The notes under the pieces are model-generated. The model saw only the letters and a program-made list of their open reading frames with translations. It made no database searches and had not been told where the DNA came from. From assembly GCF_010726085.1 (NCBI RefSeq), contig NZ_AP022560.1, forward strand, positions 1 through 64,000: 64,000 bases of DNA. Reading direction: 5' to 3'. The translations under genes and the position numbers were made by a program. Below are positions 55,515-64,000 of this stretch, in pieces (position 1 is the stretch's first letter; each line of letters begins with the position of its first letter). The DNA is from Mycolicibacterium moriokaense (GTDB lineage: Bacteria > Actinomycetota > Actinomycetes > Mycobacteriales > Mycobacteriaceae).

Positions 55515-56824
55515 GACCCACCCCCGGGCACCATCATGCCGGGCAATCCTGCCGATGGATCAGTGGGCGCAGGCGCTTCCGCGGGTAATGGCGCTTCGGC
55601 CGGGGGCTGCGGCCCCGGGGGCCCGCCGGATGGCACGGCCGCCATCGGCGGGACGTAGTCCGGACGCAGCCAGTCTTCACTGTAGGTGAGCTCGTTGGGT
55701 CGTGCGGCCGCGCCGACGAAGAGGTTCTCACCCAGTGGCGGAAAGTTGAACTGACGGTTCTTGACGATGGGCGCCAAATATTGCACGCAGAGTTTGGCCG
55801 CCTGCTCACTGTTGAGGCGCGACGCCGCTTGAATCGCCCCACACAGGAAGGTGATCGGATTGGCGAAGTTGTTGAGCGCCAACGCGCCTGTCAGCGCGGC
55901 CTGCGACGGTTGGTAGATATTGAGAAAGTTCTGAAACGCGTTCGGCGCGATGTGCAACGTCTGCTTGATGTCGTCGAGACTGTCGATGACCGCCGCAGAG
56001 ATCGAGGACAACTTGTCCGTCGTGGTGCCCAAGGCGTCGCGGTTGTCGGCCACGAAGCTCTGTACGTCGTTGGCCGCGGTACTGAGATCGGCTACGGCTT
56101 GCCCGATTTGATCGGGGTTGTCAGCCAGCAATGCGGTCACCGCGGCCAAGTTCCGGTTCAGCTGCCCGAGCACGGTCGTACTGTCCTGCAGAGCGGAGAC
56201 CAGGACCGAGAGGTTCTTGATGGTGCCGAAGATGTCCTGGCTGTGATCGCCGAAGATGGAGAACGCCTGCGACATCTTGATCAGCGCATCCCTGATGTTG
56301 ACGCCTTGGCCGCGCACGTTGTCCGCCGCGGTGTTGATGAACGCACCCAAGGTGCTGACCCCGCCCGGCTGGGTTGGCTGCAGCATGTCGGTGAGCGTCT
56401 GCAACTGCGTGCGCAGATCATCCCATTCCACCGGAACAGCGGTACGCTCCTGCGGGATGACGGCGCCGGAGTCCATCACGGGTCCGCTGGTGTATGCCGG
56501 CGTGAGCTGGATAGCCCGCGATGTGATGAGCTGCGGCGACACAATCGCGGCTGTCACGTCGGCGGGGACTTTGTATTTGTTGTCGACCCAGAATGAGATC
56601 TTGACGCGTTGCGCCTGAGGTTCGATCGTGTCGATCTCCCCGACCGGGACGCCGAGGATGCGCACCTCGTCCCCGGCGTACAGACCGTTGCTGTTGTCAA
56701 AGTAGCCGACCATGAGGGTCTTGCCGATCGAGGTGCGCATCTGCACTGCCACAACAACTCCCGCGACGAGGCACATCGTGAGCACGATCGCCAAGGCGAT
56801 TCTGCTGATTCGCGTGTTGGTCAT
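55511..56824 (-). CDS. mceD: MCE family protein MceD
   Basis: 437 residues. N-terminal membrane helix IALAIVLTMCLVAGVVVAVQ; MCE domain about 30-115 (TLMVGYFDNSNGLYAGDEVR, ILGVPVGEIDTIEPQ); coiled helices and a Pro-rich tail ending PGMMVPGGGS. ATGA overlaps with both mceC and mceE indicate tight translational coupling. Confidence 0.92.
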   Translation of the reverse strand: MTNTRISRIALAIVLTMCLVAGVVVAVQMRTSIGKTLMVGYFDNSNGLYAGDEVRILGVPVGEIDTIEPQAQRVKISFWVDNKYKVPADVTAAIVSPQLITSRAIQLTPAYTSGPVMDSGAVIPQERTAVPVEWDDLRTQLQTLTDMLQPTQPGGVSTLGAFINTAADNVRGQGVNIRDALIKMSQAFSIFGDHSQDIFGTIKNLSVLVSALQDSTTVLGQLNRNLAAVTALLADNPDQIGQAVADLSTAANDVQSFVADNRDALGTTTDKLSSISAAVIDSLDDIKQTLHIAPNAFQNFLNIYQPSQAALTGALALNNFANPITFLCGAIQAASRLNSEQAAKLCVQYLAPIVKNRQFNFPPLGENLFVGAAARPNELTYSEDWLRPDYVPPMAAVPSGGPPGPQPPAEAPLPAEAPAPTDPSAGLPGMMVPGGGS

Positions 56825-58161
56825 TGTCCTGCCTCGGCTGGCGTGGTGGGGCCGGGTGCAGGTGCGCTGGGCGAGGGTGTCTGTCCGGGTGCCGGTTCAT
56901 TTACTGGTGCCGGCGTGGGCACCGGTGTGACTGCAAGTTCGGGGGGCACCAAGGCCGGCGGCCCGGGCGGTGGACCGCCCGGTGGTGGAGGTGGAAGAGG
57001 TTCGCGGTAGGGATAGCGGGGGTCGCCGGGCTTTCCGGTGATCGCGTCGGGAAGCGTGAGATGCGGTTCGCCGCCTTGACCGGTGCGCGGGAAGGGCACC
57101 GGCAGTGCCGGGGTGCCCGGCTGACCGACCTGCGGGTCGGTGCGCTCGGAGGGCAATAACACGCTGGGATCGAGCCCGAGATCGGAGAACGCGGCATCTA
57201 CGAAGGGCTGCACGAACTGACCGGGAAGCAGATTGGCGACGTAGGCCTTGAAGAACGGGCCCGAAGCCACCGATTCGCCCAGCGACAGCGCGTACTGATT
57301 CAGGTATTTGATCGACTGCTGCACTTGACCTTTGCGGTTGTCGACGATCGTCAACACGCCGTTGAGCTTATCCAGCGCGGGCCGCAACTGAGCGCGGTTG
57401 TCGGCGATGAAACCCGACAGTTGCTGAGCGAACGTCGAAAGGTTCTGTGAAATCTGATCCAATGCACTGCTCTGTGTCTGCAACTGTGCGAGCAGGGCGT
57501 TGGTGTTGGCGACGAGGCTCACCACTTGGTCGCTGCGCTCGGCTAGCACGGTGGTGGCCTTCGCGGCGTTCGCCAACAGGTTTCGCAGCTGCGCGTCTCG
57601 CTCGTTGAGCGTCTCGGAGAATCGTGCCACGCCGTCCACGGCTACCCTCACGTCGGGGGCGGTGTGCGCGAACGTCTGCGCGAGGGTGTCGAGCGCGTCG
57701 GACACCTGTGTGGTGTTCAGTTCGCTGATGGTTCCCGAGAGGTCGCCGAGCGCGTCTGGCAACTGGTAGGGCGCGGTGGTGCGCTCGATGGGGATGGTTT
57801 GCGATAGTTCACCGTCGCCGCGGGGTGCGATCTCGAGGAATTTGGCACCCAGGAGGCTCTTCGTCTTGATCGCGGCTTCGGTTCGATCGCCCAGGCGCAC
57901 GCCGTCGTCGAGGTCGAATTCGATGAGCACCCGTGCTCCATCGAGCTCGACGCGCGACACCTTCCCTTTCCGTAGGCCCATGACTTGAACCGGCGCGCCG
58001 GCTTGAAGCCCGCCCGCCTCGGCAAAGTACGCAGAGTAGCTCTGCGTCGAATTGATGAACGGGAGTTTCTGGTATTGCAGGGCCAGCACCACGATTCCGC
58101 TGATCAGGGCAAACCCGATCGCGCCGAGGATCATCGGGTTGCGTTCGGAGAAGGTCTTCAT
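56821..58161 (-). CDS. mceC: MCE family protein MceC
   Basis: 446 residues from ATG 58161, inside the mceB stop (ATGA), which decides the start over a longer frame. Membrane helix MILGAIGFALISGIVVLALQ; MCE domain about 35-115 (QSYSAYFAEAGGLQAGAPVQ, VMGLRKGKVSRVEL); C-terminal Pro-rich tail with PAPGQTPSPSAPAPG. Part of the hexameric Mce channel. Confidence 0.92.
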   Translation of the reverse strand: MKTFSERNPMILGAIGFALISGIVVLALQYQKLPFINSTQSYSAYFAEAGGLQAGAPVQVMGLRKGKVSRVELDGARVLIEFDLDDGVRLGDRTEAAIKTKSLLGAKFLEIAPRGDGELSQTIPIERTTAPYQLPDALGDLSGTISELNTTQVSDALDTLAQTFAHTAPDVRVAVDGVARFSETLNERDAQLRNLLANAAKATTVLAERSDQVVSLVANTNALLAQLQTQSSALDQISQNLSTFAQQLSGFIADNRAQLRPALDKLNGVLTIVDNRKGQVQQSIKYLNQYALSLGESVASGPFFKAYVANLLPGQFVQPFVDAAFSDLGLDPSVLLPSERTDPQVGQPGTPALPVPFPRTGQGGEPHLTLPDAITGKPGDPRYPYREPLPPPPPGGPPPGPPALVPPELAVTPVPTPAPVNEPAPGQTPSPSAPAPGPTTPAEAGQ

Positions 58162-59183
58162 TTCGGAGTGCACCGTCCGCTCGCTTGTTCGGCCAACTTG
58201 ATGTAAACCGGTTGTCCGCCTTTGCCATTGACCTTCAACAGCAGATCGCACAGGTAGAAGGTGAAATAGTCGCCGTAGATGCCCAATCGGCTCAGCGCTT
58301 TATAGGTGTCGGGCAGTGTGTTGAGCAGATTGTCGAAGTAGCCGTGGTCGGCGACGACGTTCCCGGCCGTGCGGTCCATCTGATGCACGGTGTTCTGAAA
58401 AGGTGGTCGCGCTTGCTGCAGGAGGTCGGCAACCGTTCCGGCCGCGGCGTTGGTGTAGGCCACCGCGTTGCTGATGTCGTCGCGACGGGCTGCGAGGCCG
58501 GCCACCAACTCCGACAGTGAATCGACTGCCTTCTCGAACTGGCTACTCTGGTCTCCCAGAGAGCCAAGCACGGAGTGGAGATTATCGATCACCTGCTGTA
58601 CCAAGGTGTCTCGATCGGCGAGGGTATTTGTCACCATGGCGGCCTGGCTGAGAAATGAGCTGATCGTGGCACCTTCACCCTGGAAGGCCTGTATCAGCTG
58701 AGCCGACAGCGCATTCACCTGCGCGGGATTCAGGGCGCGAAACAACGGCCGGAACCCGCCTAGCAGGGTATCCAGATCCAGCGCTGGTTCGGTCCGGTCC
58801 ACAGGAATGGCCTGGCCGGCATTGAGGCGCCCGACCCCGCCGACGCCCTCCTCCAAGGCGAGGTAGCGGCCGCCGATCGGGTCAGCCCACCGAATGGAAG
58901 CCCTAGTGCCTTGGGTGAGCACCACCGTGTCGTCGGCGGAGAACTCCACCAGCGCGACCGGGCCTTCTATGGAGATCGTCTTGACCTTGCCGACCTCCAC
59001 CCCCGCGATCCTCACTAGGTTGTTGGGCTCTAGACCCGTCACATTGGTGAACTCGGCGCGGTAGGTCGTTTCGGGGCGAAACCGCAACTGCGAGAAGATC
59101 GCCATCACGGCGAACGCGCCCATCAGGCACACCACTGTGAAGATCGCGAACCGCCACACGGCCGGTCTGAGTTTGTCTTTCAC
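58158..59183 (-). CDS. mceB: MCE family protein MceB
   Basis: 341 residues from GTG 59183 (KDKLRPAVWRFAIFTVVCLM). No ATG fits the expected N-terminus; length agrees with other MceB proteins. Membrane helix FAIFTVVCLMGAFAVMAIF; MCE domain about 35-115 (TYRAEFTNVTGLEPNNLVRI, AGVEVGKVKTISIEG); C-terminus YFTFYLCDLLLKVNGKGGQP and no Pro-rich tail. It starts 28 bases after mceA. Confidence 0.9.
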   Translation of the reverse strand: MKDKLRPAVWRFAIFTVVCLMGAFAVMAIFSQLRFRPETTYRAEFTNVTGLEPNNLVRIAGVEVGKVKTISIEGPVALVEFSADDTVVLTQGTRASIRWADPIGGRYLALEEGVGGVGRLNAGQAIPVDRTEPALDLDTLLGGFRPLFRALNPAQVNALSAQLIQAFQGEGATISSFLSQAAMVTNTLADRDTLVQQVIDNLHSVLGSLGDQSSQFEKAVDSLSELVAGLAARRDDISNAVAYTNAAAGTVADLLQQARPPFQNTVHQMDRTAGNVVADHGYFDNLLNTLPDTYKALSRLGIYGDYFTFYLCDLLLKVNGKGGQPVYIKLAEQASGRCTPK

Positions 59184-59211
59184 GAATGCATTCCTCGATT
59201 GCTCGGCTGCC

Positions 59212-60558
59212 TCACGGCGACGGTTGTGGTGGTGGCGGTGCGGGCGGCACCCCGGGATAGAGCGGCACACCGCCGGGCCCGTAGAGCGGAGCCCCGTACG
59301 GCGGCGCGCCCGGGTAGGGCACCGGTCCAATGGCCGGCGGACCCTCGCCGCGCACGCTCGGCGGCTCGGGCACCGCCCGAGTCACCGGGAAGTAGTCGAC
59401 ATACCAGGGGTGGCCGATGCCGGGGTTGGGGCGCCAGTCCAGGCCGGTGCCCCACCCGGTGTTGGTGATGAGCTTGCGGACCGGAAAGTTCTTCCGCACA
59501 TCGGGCAACGAGCCGCAGCTGGGCTTGCCGCCAGGACCGCCCTTGGCTGCCACGATCGGCAGGTTCTCGGGGTATTTGTACGGGTCATCACCCAGCAGGA
59601 TCGCGGCGTCGAGGATGATGGACTTGCCATTGCCGCCGATATTTTCATAGCCGCCGTTGTCGAGGAAGAATTTCGCCCCCTGCAGCATGCAGGTGTACAC
59701 CGGGTTGTACTTCAGCAACAGGTCCGTCGTCGGCGTCAGCTCGTTGATTCCCTGCACCAGGTTGTCCTTGTTCGCACCCAGCAGGTTGGTGGCGCTGGTA
59801 GAGAGCCCGATTGCGTTGAGCAGCAATGCATCCAGATCCTTGGCATGGCTGGTGATGGTGGAACTGGTCGAGCTCGCTGCATTCAGCGTGGCCAGAATGT
59901 CGTGGGCGGCAACGCTGTAGGTGTCGTTGAATCCCTTGAAGGAGCGCCAATCCTGGGCCACGGTGTCCATTCGCGGGTTGATCTCGAGCAGGACTTCGTT
60001 GGCCGCAGTTGTCGCTTCACCGATGCGTGGTCCCTGACCGCGCACGCCGTCGGCGAAGGCGGTCAGTGTGGCGTTGAGCTTGGCGACGTCGATCTGGTCC
60101 AGCACCCCGACCAGATTTTCGAAGACGGTGTTGACTTCTGTGCTGACGTTGCGCGACTGCAGCACCTGCCCTGCCGCCAGGCGTTTGGGGCTGGGATTCT
60201 CGGGATAGACCAGGTCGACATACTTTGCGCCGAACGCGGTGGTGGCTCGGATCTCGGCTTCGACATTGGCCGGGATGTAGCGGAGCTGATCGGGGAACAT
60301 TTCCAATGTCAGGCTCACCGGCTGCGTGCCGGATTTGATGCCCGCGACGCGGCCGACCTCGACGCCACGGAGCTTGACCTTCGCGCCGGTCTCCATCACC
60401 AAACCGGTCCGGTCCGAGGCCAATATTACCGGGGTGTAGGTATTGAACGATCCCATGAACAGGCCGGCGCACACCACCACGATCGTGGCGATGACGGCAA
60501 AAAGCCCGAGTGTCCACCATATTGGGTGGATACGCCTTTGCTTCCAACTCACATCCAT
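59212..60558 (-). CDS. mceA: MCE family protein MceA
   Basis: 448 residues from ATG 60558 (MDVSWKQRRIHPIWWTLGLF), five bases after yrbEB. Membrane helix WWTLGLFAVIATIVVVCAGL; MCE domain about 40-125 (SDRTGLVMETGAKVKLRGVE, VGRVAGIKSGTQ, RATTAFGAKYVDLVYPE). The distal part (NTGWGTGLDWRPNPGIGHPW, YFPVTRAVPEPPS) is of the Mce1A/Mce2A sort, from memory. Pro/Tyr-rich tail. Confidence 0.92.
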   Translation of the reverse strand: MDVSWKQRRIHPIWWTLGLFAVIATIVVVCAGLFMGSFNTYTPVILASDRTGLVMETGAKVKLRGVEVGRVAGIKSGTQPVSLTLEMFPDQLRYIPANVEAEIRATTAFGAKYVDLVYPENPSPKRLAAGQVLQSRNVSTEVNTVFENLVGVLDQIDVAKLNATLTAFADGVRGQGPRIGEATTAANEVLLEINPRMDTVAQDWRSFKGFNDTYSVAAHDILATLNAASSTSSTITSHAKDLDALLLNAIGLSTSATNLLGANKDNLVQGINELTPTTDLLLKYNPVYTCMLQGAKFFLDNGGYENIGGNGKSIILDAAILLGDDPYKYPENLPIVAAKGGPGGKPSCGSLPDVRKNFPVRKLITNTGWGTGLDWRPNPGIGHPWYVDYFPVTRAVPEPPSVRGEGPPAIGPVPYPGAPPYGAPLYGPGGVPLYPGVPPAPPPPQPSP

Positions 60559-60563
60559 GGCGG

Positions 60564-61418
60564 CTATCCGGACAGGTGGAAGTTGCCGGACTGTCCATAG
60601 ATGGCCAGTGTCATGAACAGAGTGACGAACACGGCAGAGATCAGGGACGCGCGCACCGCACGTCCCACTGCTTCCCCGACGCCCGCAGGCCCGCCCGAGG
60701 CGGTGAAGCCGTAGTAGGTGTGCACCAGCATGATGACGATCGCCATGACGATCACCTGGACAAACGACCACACCATGTCGGTTGGATTGAGGAACGTGTT
60801 GAAGTAGTGGTCATACACACCGGTCGACTGTCCATAGATGAACGTCGTGCCGAACCGGGCGGCCAGAAAGGCCATCAGCATCGCGACGCAGTACAGCGGA
60901 ATCACCACGATCACCCCGGCGACGACCCGATTGGCCGCCAGATAAGCCACCGAACGGATGCCGATCACTTCCAGCGCGTCGATTTCCTCGTTGATCCGCA
61001 TCGCGCCCAGTTGCGCCGTGGCACCGGCTCCGATGGTGGCAGCCATTCCGATGGCGGCAACCGAAGGTGCGATCAGTCGCACGTTGAAGTACGCCGAAGC
61101 GAATCCGGTCAAGGCCTCCACCCCGATATTGGAGAACTGTGTGTAGCCCTGCACCGCGATCAGTGCGCCCGTCGACAACGTCAGGAAGGCGACGATGACG
61201 ACGGTGCCTCCGATGACAGCCAGCGCGCCCGCGCCAAGACTCATGTTGGCGATCAGCCGCACCATTTCGGTCTTGTACTTGGCGAAGGCGGTAGGGATCG
61301 CACCGATGGTGCCTGCGAAGAACTGCGCCTGGGTGCCGATCGTGGTCAAACCGTCCACCGATGCCGCCACGGCGCGATGGAGCCTCGGGCGGAGCTTGCT
61401 CGGGACACCGGCGCTCAT
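60564..61418 (-). CDS. yrbEB: YrbE-type ABC transporter permease, second subunit
   Basis: 284 residues from ATG 61418 (MSAGVPSKLRPRLHRAVAAS), which overlaps the yrbEA stop as ATGA. MlaE-family permease with five to six helices and the conserved cytosolic segment EEIDALEVIGIRSVAYLAAN that contacts the Mkl ATPase. C-terminal ASGGPAGVGEAVGRAVRASL is typical. It forms the inner-membrane part of the Mce lipid importer. The ATPase (mkl) is usually encoded elsewhere and is not in the window. Confidence 0.93.
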   Translation of the reverse strand: MSAGVPSKLRPRLHRAVAASVDGLTTIGTQAQFFAGTIGAIPTAFAKYKTEMVRLIANMSLGAGALAVIGGTVVIVAFLTLSTGALIAVQGYTQFSNIGVEALTGFASAYFNVRLIAPSVAAIGMAATIGAGATAQLGAMRINEEIDALEVIGIRSVAYLAANRVVAGVIVVIPLYCVAMLMAFLAARFGTTFIYGQSTGVYDHYFNTFLNPTDMVWSFVQVIVMAIVIMLVHTYYGFTASGGPAGVGEAVGRAVRASLISAVFVTLFMTLAIYGQSGNFHLSG

Positions 61419-62314
61419 ATCGTCACCTGGACGCCGACCGCGGTGGTGATGATGTTGATGGCGAACAGCGCCATGAAGGTGAACACCACGGTCTCGTTGA
61501 CAGCGTTCCCGACCCCGGCCGGGCCCCCTCCGACTGAGATCCCCTTGTAGCAAGCGATCAGTCCAGCGCTCATACCGAACAAGGTGGCCTTGATAGTGGA
61601 GATCACCACATCGGCGGGTCCGGTGAGCAACGTAAGACCCCCGACGAAGGCTCCGGGGGTGACATGCTGGACGTACACCGCGAAGGCGAAGCTGCCCGTC
61701 AGACCGACCAGGATCACCACCGAGGACAGCAGTGTCGCAACGACGGTGGCCGCCAGCACTCGTGGCACGACCAGCGCCTGAATCGGGTCGATCCCCATCA
61801 CTTTGAGCGCGTCAAGTTCCTCGCGGATGGTGCGCGCCCCCAGGTCAGCGCACATTGCCGTGGCACCCGCCCCGGCCACTACCAAGACTGTCACGACCGG
61901 CCCCAGCTGGGACACCACTCCGTAGGCTGCGCCGGTACCCGATAGATCTGCGGCACCCAGCTCGACCAACAAGATGTTGAACGTGAAGACCAGAAGCACC
62001 GTGAAAGGGATGGCCAAGAGCACGGTCGGCAGCAACGACACCCGGGCCACAAACCACGACTGCAGCAAGAACTCCCGCCACGCAATCGGTTTCGTCACGA
62101 TCGCCACAGCGGTGTCCAGTGACATCGCAACGAAGTCACCGAATGCGCGAACCGGTTTGGACGCGACCGCTCGGTAGCGGGTTTCACTTGCGAGGGTCCT
62201 GTGGGTCGCCTCCGGGCGGCCTGCGCGCCCCTCCGCGTGAGGCGTCGGCGGGTCCCCCCAGGAAGCCCCGCCCTCACCGAACAGGACAGCTCCATCGCTT
62301 CGCGCGCCAACCAT
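61415..62314 (-). CDS. yrbEA: YrbE-type ABC transporter permease, first subunit
   Basis: 299 residues. GGGAGGAAG supports ATG 62314. A hydrophilic extension of about 60 residues (GEGGASWGDPPTPHAEGRAG) precedes the MlaE permease: REFLLQSWFVARVSLLPTVL, REELDALKVMGIDPIQALVV and VGGGPAGVGNAVNETVV. First gene of the nine-gene operon yrbEA-yrbEB-mceA-F-mas. The extension is longer than I expect for YrbE1A; a start nearer ETRYRAVASK would remove it but lacks an equally good ribosome site. Confidence 0.92.
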   Translation of the reverse strand: MVGARSDGAVLFGEGGASWGDPPTPHAEGRAGRPEATHRTLASETRYRAVASKPVRAFGDFVAMSLDTAVAIVTKPIAWREFLLQSWFVARVSLLPTVLLAIPFTVLLVFTFNILLVELGAADLSGTGAAYGVVSQLGPVVTVLVVAGAGATAMCADLGARTIREELDALKVMGIDPIQALVVPRVLAATVVATLLSSVVILVGLTGSFAFAVYVQHVTPGAFVGGLTLLTGPADVVISTIKATLFGMSAGLIACYKGISVGGGPAGVGNAVNETVVFTFMALFAINIITTAVGVQVTI

Positions 62315-62687
62315 GGCGTCTTCCTCCCTGTGACGACATCGTCAAGGGCGGCACCAGCGCCACCCTGGACGAACAAAATCTAAGTTAGACTTGGATCACA
62401 TTCAAAGCAAGAAGTTGCAAATGACACGCAGTGATTGTCCGAGTCGCCATTCGACTATCTGACGTCCGCAGCAATTTTTCGGTTCTTTGTCAGGTAACCC
62501 TCTCGCGGTTCTCCTGCGGGTTTCGGGGGGAGTCGGGAGGGGGGCGAGAGCGCGGGACAACCCGCGCCGCAGCCAAAAGCGTCGCGAGCCGGTCGGCCAG
62601 CGGATGCGCACGAGAAACGGCGTCCTGCTCGATATGATTCGGATTAGAATATTGATTCGACCATGAAGTGGTAACAAGGGAGTCAGC
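62315..62687. other. Divergent promoter region of the mce operon
   Basis: 373 bases between yrbEA (minus) and the membrane-protein gene at 62688 (plus). It contains the TCTAAgTTAGA palindrome, AT-richer segments and TAGAAT (62645-62650), a possible -10 for the plus-strand gene. No coding sequence is supported. Confidence 0.6.
62379..62389. promoter_or_regulatory. Palindrome TCTAAgTTAGA upstream of yrbEA
   Basis: Perfect 5-base arms around one G, 65 bases upstream of the yrbEA start. Candidate operator for a GntR/TetR-type mce regulator; no regulator gene is adjacent. Confidence 0.45.
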
Positions 62688-63419
62688 GTGAATCGCACCA
62701 GTTCACAGCGACTATGCGTGTGGAGCGGCGTCCTATTCACAGTCTTATTTTTCGTCGGATTTGGGCTGGTCGCCCGATACATACCACCTCCACCTCCGGC
62801 TCGAGCAGCAGCAGATGTCGCGCAGTTCTACCGCGACAACGCCCACACCATCCGTACCGGGATGGTCCTGAGCATGTACGCGCTGGTCTTTTTCGTCCCC
62901 TTCTCTGCAGCAATCTCGGTGCAGCTCAAACGGATCGAAGGCCTACACACACCGCTGACCTACGCCCAGCTCGGCATAGGCTGCACGCTCCCCGTTGCGT
63001 TTTTCCCGGCGCTCTACTACTTCCAAGTCGCGGCATACCGGCCCGACCGATCGCACGAGGCGATCCAGACACTCAATGACATGGGCTGGCTTCCCTTCAC
63101 CGGAATCATCTACGCGATCTTCGTTCAAAATCTGGTCATCGGCATTGCTGTGCTAACTGACCAGCGCGCCAACCCGGTGTACCCGCGGTGGTACGGCTAC
63201 TTCTGTCTATGGACAGCGCTCCTGTACTGCCCGGCCAGTCTGGATGTGTTCTTCCAGGACGGACCGCTGGCCTGGAACGGCCTGTTCTCCTGGTGGCTGT
63301 CACTGGTGGCGTTCTTCGCCTGGATTGTGGTGACCGTGGTGGTCACCCTACGAGCCATCGGCAGCCAAGAGAGGGACGACCGACTCCAGTCGAGACCTGT
63401 TGGCGCACAGGTTGATTAG
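62688..63419 (+). CDS. Conserved mycobacterial membrane protein, unknown function
   Basis: 243 residues. GTG 62688 is supported by AAGGGAG. Six or so membrane helices: WSGVLFTVLFFVGFGLVA, MVLSMYALVFFVPFSAAI, GCTLPVAFFPALYYFQVA, FTGIIYAIFVQNLVIGIAVL, YFCLWTALLYCPASLDVFF, WWLSLVAFFAWIVVTVVVTL. The loop IPPPPPARAAADVAQFYRDN is characteristic of a family often found beside lipid-catabolism or mce genes. Function unknown. Divergent from the mce operon. Confidence 0.7.
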   Translation: MNRTSSQRLCVWSGVLFTVLFFVGFGLVARYIPPPPPARAAADVAQFYRDNAHTIRTGMVLSMYALVFFVPFSAAISVQLKRIEGLHTPLTYAQLGIGCTLPVAFFPALYYFQVAAYRPDRSHEAIQTLNDMGWLPFTGIIYAIFVQNLVIGIAVLTDQRANPVYPRWYGYFCLWTALLYCPASLDVFFQDGPLAWNGLFSWWLSLVAFFAWIVVTVVVTLRAIGSQERDDRLQSRPVGAQVD

Positions 63420-63580
63420 GAGCAACGTCGATCGATGTGTTCCGATATGCAAAGGGCCGGAACCAACTCCGTAGCCTGCCCTGGTAATCCTGTTGCTGCG
63501 CCTGCGCCGTGCCGCGCATGAGGCCTGAGGTGAGATGGGATCACAGGTCGCGATGTCGGATCAACAGAGCGTGTGGCGGC

Positions 63581-64000
63581 TTATCGCCCTACCGCAATGT
63601 CTGGCCGCAGCGCCGGCTCGGTGATGTAGTCGGCCAGGTCGGCATCGTGGGTCATCAGCCAGTAGTCAACGACTCGATATGGCGAGTTGGTGACAACTCG
63701 ACCGCTTGTATTGCGGTAGTACGTCGTCATACCGGGATGATTCCACACCATCTTCGAATGCTCCGCGTCCACCTCGCGCACCCAACGGTCATGTGCCTCG
63801 GCTCGGCATTCCACCGCGCCAATGCCCTCGCGAACCATCTTGGTGATGACATCGAGGATGTACCGACCCTGCGACTCGCCAATGAAGAAGTAGGAGCCGC
63901 CGGAACCTGAGTTCGTGTTGGGCCCATACATCAGGAACAGGTTCGGGAATTGGGGCACGGTAATGCCGAGATAGGCGGTGGCATCATCGTCGCCCCAGAC
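63581..64000 (-). CDS. Flavin-dependent (Baeyer-Villiger type) monooxygenase, C-terminal part
   Basis: The last 139 residues of a larger protein that continues beyond the window end. It reads AYLGITVPQFPNLFLMYGPN, SGSGGSYFFIGESQGRYILD, CRAEAHDRWVREVDAEHSKM, VWNHPGMTTYYRNTSGRVVT, all typical of the C-terminus of class B flavoprotein monooxygenases, which insert oxygen next to ketones or oxygenate steroid-like substrates. FAD and NADPH motifs lie outside the window. It is convergent with the membrane-protein gene; the 161-base gap shows nothing. Confidence 0.85.
   Translation of the reverse strand, partial: VWGDDDATAYLGITVPQFPNLFLMYGPNTNSGSGGSYFFIGESQGRYILDVITKMVREGIGAVECRAEAHDRWVREVDAEHSKMVWNHPGMTTYYRNTSGRVVTNSPYRVVDYWLMTHDADLADYITEPALRPDIAVGR

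Noticed and set aside
1-64000. CRISPR arrays, insertion sequences, prophage genes, tRNA or rRNA genes
   Set aside because: No spaced direct repeats, transposase or integrase motifs, or structural RNA signatures were seen on reading both strands.

Overview
The window is high-GC actinobacterial DNA from a mycobacterium, most likely a rapid-growing Mycolicibacterium-type species. It carries a complete ESX-3 type VII secretion locus with PE/PPE genes, a yrbE-mce operon, a two-domain FadE6-type acyl-CoA dehydrogenase and a LigD-type polymerase-domain protein. As far as I recall the gene order, about 0-40 kb is collinear, in reverse, with M. tuberculosis Rv0269c-Rv0312. I could not check this against a database.

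Layout. (1) 0-12.3 kb: Pro/Thr-rich Hsp70-like protein, SnoaL-like protein, YkuD-like exported protein, a winged-helix regulator, a PAP2-diacylglycerol kinase fusion, a second PAP2 protein, a small conserved protein, then a sulfur block (sulfatase, Stf0 sulfotransferase, CysD, CysNC) and a trans-aconitate methyltransferase. Every gene here is broken by frameshifts while conserved protein sequence continues in another frame, so I read this stretch as low-accuracy sequence and not as decay. (2) 12.3-28 kb: alpha/beta hydrolase and ESX-3 (eccA3-eccB3-eccC3-PE-PPE-esxG-esxH-espG3-eccD3-mycP3-eccE3, minus strand, all intact), with an IdeR-like iron box in front of eccA3. (3) 28-40 kb: lipid-metabolism region with an MpaB-like oxygenase, two TetR regulators, a VOC protein, a TetR-hydrolase-dehydrogenase-fadE6 operon, an SDR, fadD2 and the polymerase. 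(4) 40-50 kb: STAS and NYN proteins, a truncated MmyB-type regulator, a DinB-like/MarR divergent pair around a 33-bp perfect palindrome, a purine permease, DUF808, an intact MmyB regulator, an orphan SigL-like ECF sigma factor, LysR, an MFS transporter and a CPBP protease. (5) 50-64 kb: secreted Cys-rich and CAP-domain proteins, a nine-gene yrbE/mce/mas operon (minus strand), a membrane protein, and the 3' end of a flavin monooxygenase cut by the window edge.

How it works together: ESX-3 exports EsxG-EsxH and PE-PPE for iron/zinc acquisition. CysD/CysNC makes PAPS, which Stf0 can use at once to sulfate a trehalose-type glycolipid. The fad genes, the TetR operon and the Mce transporter form a lipid uptake and oxidation theme. 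Several divergent gene pairs carry clear palindromic operators. No tRNA, rRNA, insertion sequence, CRISPR array or prophage was seen.
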